In this document: positions 17,454-24,200 of the stretch, in pieces
How the letters are laid out: each line of letters begins with the position of its first letter
How positions within the stretch are numbered: position 1 is the stretch's first letter
Assembly: GCA_030841965.1 (NCBI GenBank)
Contig: JAUUSJ010000016.1
Location: 1 to 43,346 of the forward strand
Direction: 5' to 3'
DNA: 43,346 bases
Origin: Blautia sp.
Lineage (GTDB): Bacteria; Bacillota; Clostridia; Lachnospirales; Lachnospiraceae
Notes under the pieces: generated by a model
What the model saw: only the letters and a program-made list of their open reading frames with translations
Database searches by the model: none
Told to the model about the DNA's origin: nothing
Program-made: the position numbers and the translations under genes

Positions 17454-17498
17454 ATGGAAAAGATTTTGTGAAGCTTATATCAGCAAAATCTTTTCCAT
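17454..17498 (+). other. Perfect 15-bp stem-loop between surface-protein and GT-C-like genes
   Basis: ATGGAAAAGATTTTG (17454-17468) pairs perfectly with 17484-17498 around a 15-base loop. No T-run follows; the next ribosome site and start codon come within 13 bases. It could protect the upstream mRNA end, be an RNase site, or mask the next ribosome site. Confidence 0.55.
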
Positions 17499-17510
17499 GA
17501 AAGGATAAAG

Positions 17511-18977
17511 ATGAAGAGAAAAGTAGATATAAACTGTTTTTTACATTTTACGATAATTTTGCTTATCAGTATGGCGATTATAGTAATAACTATTCGCCGA
17601 AATCCAGATAGTGATATGTGGTGGCTCGCATCTACTGGAAGATATATAGTGGAGTATAAAGCGGTTCCAAAGATAAATCCATTTGTGATTCATCAGGATT
17701 TTCAGATTATAGTACAACAATGGATGGCAGCGATAGTAAATTATCTTTTATATGAGAATTTTGGACGGATAGGATTAATATCTTTTTCTCTTGTAGTATT
17801 AATATTGACTAGCATAGCGTTTTATTCTTATATCAGGCTTTTTACTCAAAATGAAAATTTGCGTTTTATATATTTATATTTGGCTGAACTTTTTTTTCTT
17901 CCATATATTAATACAAGACCTTCTCTGGTGACAATATTCATATTACTTATAGAGCTGAATATATTGGAGAGATATCGAAGAAGTCAAAATGATAGATTAT
18001 TAATATATCTTGTCTTATTGTCGTTATGGGAAATTAATTATCATGCATCGTTTTGGCCATTTTTATTTGTCTTAATATTGCCATATATTATTCCACAGGT
18101 AGAGGAGATTTCACGGAGAACATTAAAGTCATATCTAGTAAGAATATGGAAAGTATTAGCCATTATACTGTTAATGTTGGCAGTGGGATTTTTAAATCCA
18201 AATGGTTTAAAAAATATGTTGTATCTTTTTTACTCTTATAGAGAGGCTGAAGGTTTTGGTGTAATTCAAGAGCTAATGAGAGTAAATATAATATCATTTT
18301 CTGGAATGGGTGTACTCATATCATGCATAACCTGTGCTTTTTATATACAAAAGCATAAAAAAAACATAGATTTATGTCATCTTTGTTTGGCTGTTGGAAT
18401 GATAATTTTAGCAACGATGCATTTGAGAAATCAATATTTTTTAATATTGGGTTGTATTCCGATATTATGTGATGTGTGGAATGAAAATATAGATAAATTG
18501 TGGAGGCAAAAAACATCACTTTTTATTGCTATTTTTATAGTAATTCTCTTTGTTACGATGGTCGTAGGATTTGTATATATTATATTATTTCAAAACTTAT
18601 ATAAAGAAACAAGAGTTTTAGATACTTCTTATACGCCAGTTGAGGCAGCGGATTATTTAGATAAAAAAGAAGATGTTGTATTGTATACAACATTTAATGC
18701 AGGAGGATATTTAGAGTGGAGAGGAAATAAGGTATATATAGATGCGCGACCAGAGCTTTTTTCGGATACGATCAATCAAAAGGAAGATGTTTTAGAGGAA
18801 TATAAGGAAGTATATATTGGGACGATAAATTTTGATAAATTTATTGAAAAATATAAGTTTACGCATTTAATTGTAGATTCTAGCTCTATCTTAGATATAT
18901 ATTTAAGATATAGTAATGAATATATACCTAAGATAGAGACAAAAGAATATATTTTGTATGAAAAAAAAGATATATAA
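17511..18977 (+). CDS. Polytopic membrane protein, GT-C glycosyltransferase-like
   Basis: A 488-residue protein with about nine or ten hydrophobic segments. An early outside loop contains PDSDMWWLASTGRYI (about 32-46), and INPF and QQWM follow. This resembles the D-x-D-x-WW...TG...P..DPF...QW pattern of GT-C-like predicted transferases that use lipid-linked sugars. The C-terminal outside domain has NAGGYLEWRG and VYIDARPELF (about 395-415), also typical of that group. If so, it would glycosylate an exported target such as the pilin or the large surface protein beside it. The assignment rests on pattern resemblance, and the substrate is unknown. It lies 17 bases before tadZ. Confidence 0.55.
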   Translation: MKRKVDINCFLHFTIILLISMAIIVITIRRNPDSDMWWLASTGRYIVEYKAVPKINPFVIHQDFQIIVQQWMAAIVNYLLYENFGRIGLISFSLVVLILTSIAFYSYIRLFTQNENLRFIYLYLAELFFLPYINTRPSLVTIFILLIELNILERYRRSQNDRLLIYLVLLSLWEINYHASFWPFLFVLILPYIIPQVEEISRRTLKSYLVRIWKVLAIILLMLAVGFLNPNGLKNMLYLFYSYREAEGFGVIQELMRVNIISFSGMGVLISCITCAFYIQKHKKNIDLCHLCLAVGMIILATMHLRNQYFLILGCIPILCDVWNENIDKLWRQKTSLFIAIFIVILFVTMVVGFVYIILFQNLYKETRVLDTSYTPVEAADYLDKKEDVVLYTTFNAGGYLEWRGNKVYIDARPELFSDTINQKEDVLEEYKEVYIGTINFDKFIEKYKFTHLIVDSSSILDIYLRYSNEYIPKIETKEYILYEKKDI

Positions 18978-18994
18978 AGAGAGGAAAAGGAAAA

Positions 18995-20083
18995 ATGAAA
19001 TCAAGGTTAGTATTAGGTGATACAGACCAATATTATGTAGATAAATTTTATCAATATTATGAGTCGAATTCTAAGATGATGGATTTATTTTCGTTGGCTG
19101 CTTTTACAGATAGAGAAAAAATGGAAAATTATTTGTATGAGCAGGGTGCAGATATTGTTTTAGCTGATGAGCATATGGAAATTGATTTAGAGCATTTTAT
19201 CAATATACCAGCGAGAGTTTATCTTACGTCTTCTTTTAATATTGCAACAATAAAAAATGTGAAGGCGATTTGTAAATATCAAATATTTGATAATATTTAT
19301 AAAGAAATTATGTTGCTTTGTTCGGATATAAACTCGGAGTCTATTGTGCAAAAAATGGGTGCCAGTGCAAATAAAGGAACAAAATTGTTTGTGTTACAAT
19401 CCATAAATGGGGGAGCAGGGGCTTCTACTATTGCGATTGCACTTGCGAGAAATATTGCCAGAAAACATAAAAATGTTCTTTATTTAAACTTAGAGTTATT
19501 AGGCGATAGCTTAAAATATTTTAAAGGAAAAGGGATATATGATTTTTCAGAAATTATATATGCAGTTCAAGGTCGGAAAAGTAATTTGGCTTTGAAGATA
19601 GAGAGTACTGCAAGAAGAGATGCCTCTGGTGTATTTTTCTTTGAGCCCTGTCAAAATTGTATGGATGTTTTAAGTATGAATGAAGAAGATATTTATTTTT
19701 TATTGGAGAATATAAAAAATAATTGTACATATGACTATGTGATTGTTGACACTAGCTTAGAGATGCAAAAGAAGGATTTCAAAATATGGGATATTGCAGA
19801 TAGAGTATTTATCGTTTTAGAGGATACAAATCAGGCTAATGATAAAGAAAAACAGTTTATTCAAGCATTGAGAAGTAAACAGCAAATGGAAAATATAGCT
19901 ATTATTCCTAAATTTAGGAGAATATACAATAAAGTATCAAGAGAAGTGAATTCCAATAAATGGGATAGAGAAATTCCTGTGGCGGCTATAATACCACTGC
20001 TTATGGAGAGGGAGAACTCTTTAAAAATAGAACAGTTAAGCGTAAATCAAAGTTTAGAGAGAATTTTTTCGCTTGAAGAGTGA
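18995..20083 (+). CDS. tadZ: TadZ/CpaE-like pilus assembly ATPase with degenerate receiver domain
   Basis: A 362-residue protein. Residues 1-120 look like an atypical receiver domain (VLADEH near 55-60) without a clear phosphorylation pocket. Residues about 128-340 form a MinD/ParA-type ATPase: phosphate loop INGGAGAST (137-145), then YDYVIVDTS as Walker B. Ordinary ParA proteins have KGGxGKST, so both lysines are replaced here. The known TadZ structure from Eubacterium rectale likewise has a variant deviant Walker A, binds ATP and shows weak hydrolysis. TadZ localises Tad pilus assembly at the membrane. It is followed after eight bases by the CpaF gene. Confidence 0.85.
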   Translation: MKSRLVLGDTDQYYVDKFYQYYESNSKMMDLFSLAAFTDREKMENYLYEQGADIVLADEHMEIDLEHFINIPARVYLTSSFNIATIKNVKAICKYQIFDNIYKEIMLLCSDINSESIVQKMGASANKGTKLFVLQSINGGAGASTIAIALARNIARKHKNVLYLNLELLGDSLKYFKGKGIYDFSEIIYAVQGRKSNLALKIESTARRDASGVFFFEPCQNCMDVLSMNEEDIYFLLENIKNNCTYDYVIVDTSLEMQKKDFKIWDIADRVFIVLEDTNQANDKEKQFIQALRSKQQMENIAIIPKFRRIYNKVSREVNSNKWDREIPVAAIIPLLMERENSLKIEQLSVNQSLERIFSLEE

Positions 20084-20091
20084 GGTAGAAA

Positions 20092-21333
20092 ATGAACTGG
20101 GAACAAAAAAACCAGATGGTGGATCAAGTAAAGAAGTATTTATTAGAAAATATAGCACTTGCAAATCTATCAAACGAAGAATTGGAAGATAAAATAAAAG
20201 AAATTATAGATAGCAATACGAGAAACGGCTATATGCCAGTTAGAGAAAAGTTAGATATTGTAAAACAAATCTATAGTTCTATTAGGGGACTTGGAATTTT
20301 GGATTCTATTATGGAAGATGATTCTATTACAGAGGTTATGATTAATGGACCTAATGAAATTTTCATCGAAAAAGCGGGACAGCTTCAAAAGATACCGTAT
20401 TCTTTTGATAGTGAACTTCACTTACAAGATATTGTACAAAAAATTGTTGCAAGAGCTGGTCGAGAAGTAAATCAAGCGAATCCAATTGTTGATACAAGAT
20501 TGCCAGACGGTTCTCGTGTGAATGTAGTACTATCGCCGATTGCGATTAATGGAACAACAGTCACGATACGAAAGTTTTCGAAGACACCGATGACAATTCA
20601 ACAATTAATTAAATATGGCTCTATTACGAGAGAGATAGCGGATGTATTACAAATTTTGGTAAAAGCGAAATACAATATTTTTATTAGTGGAGGTACGGGC
20701 TCTGGAAAGACGACATTTTTAAATGCATTGTCGAATTATATTCCATCAGAGGAGCGTGTTATTACAATTGAGGATTCAGCTGAATTGCAGATTGCGAATA
20801 TAGAAAACTTAGTACGGCTAGAGACGAGAAATGCGAATACATCTGGAAGTGGTGAAATTACAATTCGAGATTTGATAAAATCATCTCTCCGAATGAGACC
20901 AGAGAGAATTATAGTCGGAGAGGTTCGTGGCGCTGAGGCATTGGATATGCTTCAAGCAATGAACACTGGGCATGATGGCTCTATTTCTACAGGACATGCG
21001 AATTCAACGAGAGATATATTAAGCCGACTGGAGACAATGGTATTGCAAGGGGCAGAAGGATTGCCGCTTGATGCGGTCAGACAACAAATTGCTTCTGCGA
21101 TTGATATTATTATTCATCTTTCTAGAATGAGGGATAAAAGTAGAAAAACAATAGAAATCACGGAAGTGACAGGATATGAGGATGGAAAAATTTTGTTAAA
21201 TCCACTTTATGTGTTTGAGGAAAATCAAGAAGAAAGTAGCTTGACGAAGGTAGTTGGCAGTCTGAAAAGAACAGACAATAAGCTACAAAATGATTTCAAG
21301 CTTCGCTTATCGGGATATTATAGGGAGTTTTAA
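20092..21333 (+). CDS. cpaF: Tad pilus assembly/secretion ATPase CpaF (TadA)
   Basis: A 413-residue type II/IV secretion ATPase that powers pilin extrusion at the cytoplasmic face. An N-terminal helical domain (1-about 65) precedes the NTD (ITEVMINGP, about 79-87; VDTRLPDGSRVN, about 133-144). Walker A GGTGSGKTT is at 200-208 with Lys206, then the Asp box ITIEDSAELQI, Walker B region RPERIIVGEVRGAEA and His box STGHANS. All catalytic elements are intact. The ribosome site overlaps the tadZ stop codon, indicating coupling. TadB follows after one base. Confidence 0.95.
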   Translation: MNWEQKNQMVDQVKKYLLENIALANLSNEELEDKIKEIIDSNTRNGYMPVREKLDIVKQIYSSIRGLGILDSIMEDDSITEVMINGPNEIFIEKAGQLQKIPYSFDSELHLQDIVQKIVARAGREVNQANPIVDTRLPDGSRVNVVLSPIAINGTTVTIRKFSKTPMTIQQLIKYGSITREIADVLQILVKAKYNIFISGGTGSGKTTFLNALSNYIPSEERVITIEDSAELQIANIENLVRLETRNANTSGSGEITIRDLIKSSLRMRPERIIVGEVRGAEALDMLQAMNTGHDGSISTGHANSTRDILSRLETMVLQGAEGLPLDAVRQQIASAIDIIIHLSRMRDKSRKTIEITEVTGYEDGKILLNPLYVFEENQEESSLTKVVGSLKRTDNKLQNDFKLRLSGYYREF

Positions 21334-21334
21334 A

Positions 21335-22195
21335 ATGCTAGGTAAGGGAAAAAAACAAGAAGAGAAAAAAGGAAAAAAGGAAAAATTAAAGAAACAAAGC
21401 AAAAAGAAAAAGGAGGAAAAACAGAAATATATTCCGTTGAAAGGTTTAATGGGAAATGCAGATGACTATCATGTATATCATATGAAGAATCTAGAGCGAC
21501 TCATTGCATTTTTGATTGGTTTTTTGGGCGGAGTTATTGTGATATTTGTGTTTTTTCGCTCCACTATTTTTTCTATACTCATAGGAATCGTATGCGGGGT
21601 ATTGATACAAAAGCCATTTAGAGAGTATCAGAGAAAAAAGAGATTAACGACTCTTTTAGTTCAATTTAAAGACTTGTTGGAATCTTTATCGGCTTCTTAT
21701 TCTGCTGGAGCGAATACATATAATGCATTTGAAGATGCAAGTACAGATCTAAAAAGTATTTATGGAAATTCGGCAGATATTGTAAAAGAAATGGAAATTA
21801 TCATAGTAGGAATGAAAAATAATTTTATTTTAGAGGCATTATTGAAAGATTTTGCAGATCGCACAGGTCTTGAGGATGTTCAAAGTTTTGCGGATGTGTT
21901 CGAGATTTGTAATCGACAAGGTGGAGACATGAAGAAAATTATTTCTGATACAAGAGATATTATTAACGATAAAATTGAGATTGAGATGGATATTCAGACA
22001 ACAATAGCGGGTAGTAAAAATCAGTTATATATTATGATGGCGATGCCGTTGGTGATTATGATTAGTTTAAGTGGAATGAGCGATATGTCCGCTGTATCAA
22101 ATAATTTTACAAATGTTTTAGTAAAACTAGTTTCTCTTGGAATTTTCGCTCTCTCATATTATATGGGAAGAAAGATTATAGATATAAAAGTGTAG
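21335..22195 (+). CDS. tadB: TadB-like inner-membrane platform protein (T2SSF)
   Basis: A 286-residue protein with a strongly basic N-terminus (KKQEEKKGKKEKLKKQ), two membrane helices at about 55-95, a cytosolic T2SSF domain (LLESLSASYSAGANTY; FADVFEICNRQGGDM) and a final hydrophobic pair. The start at 21335 follows AGGGAG and is one base after the cpaF stop; a longer in-frame reading overlapping cpaF lacks support. With TadC it should form the membrane platform on which CpaF acts. The unusually Lys-rich cytosolic head may bind CpaF or the membrane. Confidence 0.88.
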   Translation: MLGKGKKQEEKKGKKEKLKKQSKKKKEEKQKYIPLKGLMGNADDYHVYHMKNLERLIAFLIGFLGGVIVIFVFFRSTIFSILIGIVCGVLIQKPFREYQRKKRLTTLLVQFKDLLESLSASYSAGANTYNAFEDASTDLKSIYGNSADIVKEMEIIIVGMKNNFILEALLKDFADRTGLEDVQSFADVFEICNRQGGDMKKIISDTRDIINDKIEIEMDIQTTIAGSKNQLYIMMAMPLVIMISLSGMSDMSAVSNNFTNVLVKLVSLGIFALSYYMGRKIIDIKV

Positions 22196-22207
22196 GTGAT
22201 ATAAAAA

Positions 22208-23080
22208 GTGGTTAATATATTTCAAATAATACTCACTGTCATAACGACTCCAGTTGCTCTATTATGGATTTATTTAGTCCGTACAGGTGGTGAAACATAT
22301 GAAGAAGTGATAAAGGCTATAAATCCAGAAGAATATCGATATCCAGATATATTTGGAGTGGGATTTAGTCTATTAAAATGGACTCATTTTAATTTAAGCT
22401 CGGATCAGTCTGTAAAGAGAGTAAAGGAAATTGCTGAGATTCGAGGGAAAAAATATGCACCATTTTATTACTATGTGATGACAGGTGCGAAGGTGACATA
22501 TGCGTATAGTGTAGGTTTAATTGTACTCTTTTTGACAATTTTATCCAATAATGCCCAATGCTTAGTTTTTGGAATTATCTTAACAGGACTTTTGGTTTGG
22601 TATATCGATGAATTGATGAAGGATAAATTAGAAGAGAGAAGAACACAGATGATACAAGATTTCCCAAATATTTTGTCAAAATTAACATTACTTGTTAATT
22701 CAGGGATGGTGTTAAGAGATGCGTGGAAAAGGACAGCAAAGACAGGTGATACAGTTTTGTATCAAGAAATGCAAAAAACAGTATTGGAGATGGAAAATGG
22801 AGTGCCCGAGTTAAAGGCATACCAAAATTTTGCAGAGAGATGTGAGCTTAAGGAGATTAAAAGATTCACATCGACAGTTAGTCAAAATATTTTAAAAGGA
22901 AACGAAGAATTATCCAAATTTTTGAGGGAAATGTCTGACGAGATGTGGAGTGAAAAGAAAAATTTAGCGAGACAGAAGGGAATCGCTGCAGACTCAAAAT
23001 TATTATTTCCCACAATGCTTATCTTTATAGGAATTTTAATATTAATTATGGTTCCTATGATGTCAGGAATGAATATTTAG
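22208..23080 (+). CDS. tadC: TadC-like inner-membrane platform protein (T2SSF)
   Basis: A 290-residue protein starting at GTG (22208) behind AGGTGA (22194-22199). There is an N-terminal helix (about 3-22), a pair of helices at about 95-135, then a T2SSF domain with FPNILSKLTLLVNSGMVLRDAW (about 155-176) and a C-terminal hydrophobic segment (LLFPTMLIFIGILILIMVP). It is the partner of TadB. The order tadZ-cpaF-tadB-tadC-pilin is the standard core of Tad loci. Confidence 0.87.
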   Translation: MVNIFQIILTVITTPVALLWIYLVRTGGETYEEVIKAINPEEYRYPDIFGVGFSLLKWTHFNLSSDQSVKRVKEIAEIRGKKYAPFYYYVMTGAKVTYAYSVGLIVLFLTILSNNAQCLVFGIILTGLLVWYIDELMKDKLEERRTQMIQDFPNILSKLTLLVNSGMVLRDAWKRTAKTGDTVLYQEMQKTVLEMENGVPELKAYQNFAERCELKEIKRFTSTVSQNILKGNEELSKFLREMSDEMWSEKKNLARQKGIAADSKLLFPTMLIFIGILILIMVPMMSGMNI

Positions 23081-23131
23081 AGCAAAAAGCTTTAGATATA
23101 AAAAATGCACAATGTGAAAGGAGAGAAAAAA

Positions 23132-23356
23132 ATGAATAAAGTAGACGAGGCATTATTAAGTATGTATGTATGGATGAGGGCTTCTCTTGGAAGTTTCATC
23201 GATGATTTCAAAAGGGAGGAGAGAGGAGCCTCAGATATGGTAACCGTTGTTATTCTAGTTGTTGTTGTAATTGCTGTGGCAACTGTCTTTAGAAATGGTT
23301 TAATCGGTGTTGCAAATAATGCGATGAATAAAGTGAATACTTTTATAGGCAACTAA
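23132..23356 (+). CDS. Flp-type pilin-like major subunit
   Basis: A 74-residue protein beginning at 23132 after AAAGGAGAG; an upstream in-frame ATG at 23105 has no such site. Residues 1-32 form a leader with an amphipathic stretch, ending EERG32. Cleavage after Gly32 would expose ASDMVTVV and one hydrophobic helix (about 36-54), then a short soluble tail. The Glu at +5 of most type IV pilins and of Flp (G...EY) is missing; Val37 occupies it and Asp35 is at +3. Location directly after tadC and a terminator-like hairpin behind it fit the abundant subunit of the fibre. Confidence 0.8.
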   Translation: MNKVDEALLSMYVWMRASLGSFIDDFKREERGASDMVTVVILVVVVIAVATVFRNGLIGVANNAMNKVNTFIGN

Positions 23357-23369
23357 ACTATGAAAAGAG

Positions 23370-23418
23370 AGTCTGTATTCTTGAAGGAAAGAATACAGGA
23401 ATACAGGCTTTCTTGTTT
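23370..23418 (+). terminator. Attenuating terminator behind the pilin gene
   Basis: AGTCTGTATTC (23370-23380) pairs with GAATACAGGCT (23399-23409) with one G-U pair, followed by TTTCTTGTTT. A duplicate half, GAATACAG at 23391-23398, offers a shorter alternative stem. Partial termination here would make pilin mRNA exceed that of downstream genes. Confidence 0.6.
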
Positions 23419-23433
23419 ATTATGGAGAAAGAA

Positions 23434-24138
23434 ATGAATATAAAATCAGAAAAAGGGGCTGTTATTGTTGAGGCAGTTATTTATTATCCTATTGTGATAT
23501 GCGTTATTGTCTTTTTAATTTACCTCGGTCTTTTTCATATTCAAAGTGCTGCAATCGATTATGAGGTTCGGCAGGCGGCTGTTTTTGTGTCGAAGGATAT
23601 TTCAAATCCTGGATACTCTTCTTTTCATTCGTCAGTAGGAGTTGGAGGAGAATTTCAGTGGTCTGGTGATACCCCATCTAGTGCAGAGGTTGAGGGATAT
23701 TACGCTGCGTATGACGGCTCAGCGTCGGATGGAAGACATCGATTATCTTCTCTGTATCGGGAAATTACACATCTTTTTAAAGATTATGAGAGTGATTATG
23801 GAACGATAGTGGGAGAAATGATAAATAGCGGTGTTCTCTTTCGCTTTTTTGTGGAACCAGATATAGAGGTGAAGAATACATTACTTGGAACTACAGTGAG
23901 AGTCACGGCGAAATATTCGCTTCCGACCCCAGGAGCAATCCGTTATTTGGGAGTTGGGGATTCTGTCACTGTTTTTCAATCTGGGGCATATGCACATGCA
24001 TTAAATCCGACGGATTTTGTCCGAAATACAGATTTGGCGGTGGATATCGTGGAATTTATTGGGGAAAAATTAGGTCTGGATGGTAAAATAGATGCCTTTC
24101 TCGGCAAGGCAAAAAAAGTGATAAATATATTATTTTAA
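23434..24138 (+). CDS. TadE-like minor pseudopilin
   Basis: A 234-residue protein with a prepilin-type N-terminus: MNIKSEKG, cleavage after Gly8, and AVIVE placing Glu13 at +5, then one membrane helix (about 12-32). The rest is an outside domain of about 200 residues with no other family I recognise. The start at 23434 has GGAGA five bases upstream; ATG 23422 and TTG 23413 are in-frame alternatives. TadE proteins are minor pseudopilins processed by the same peptidase as the pilin. Confidence 0.82.
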   Translation: MNIKSEKGAVIVEAVIYYPIVICVIVFLIYLGLFHIQSAAIDYEVRQAAVFVSKDISNPGYSSFHSSVGVGGEFQWSGDTPSSAEVEGYYAAYDGSASDGRHRLSSLYREITHLFKDYESDYGTIVGEMINSGVLFRFFVEPDIEVKNTLLGTTVRVTAKYSLPTPGAIRYLGVGDSVTVFQSGAYAHALNPTDFVRNTDLAVDIVEFIGEKLGLDGKIDAFLGKAKKVINILF

Positions 24139-24149
24139 GGGAAATAGAG

Positions 24150-24200
24150 ATGAAAAAAATAATGTTTAAATTTATATATAAGGGGGTGGGAACGGCATGA
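24150..24200 (+). CDS. Possible 16-codon coupling ORF
   Basis: A tiny reading frame (MKKIMFKFIY...) starts after AAGGGAAATAGAG and ends with TGA overlapping the ATG of the next gene (ATGA). The layout suggests translational coupling. With so few codons it could be chance. Confidence 0.25.
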   Translation: MKKIMFKFIYKGVGTA

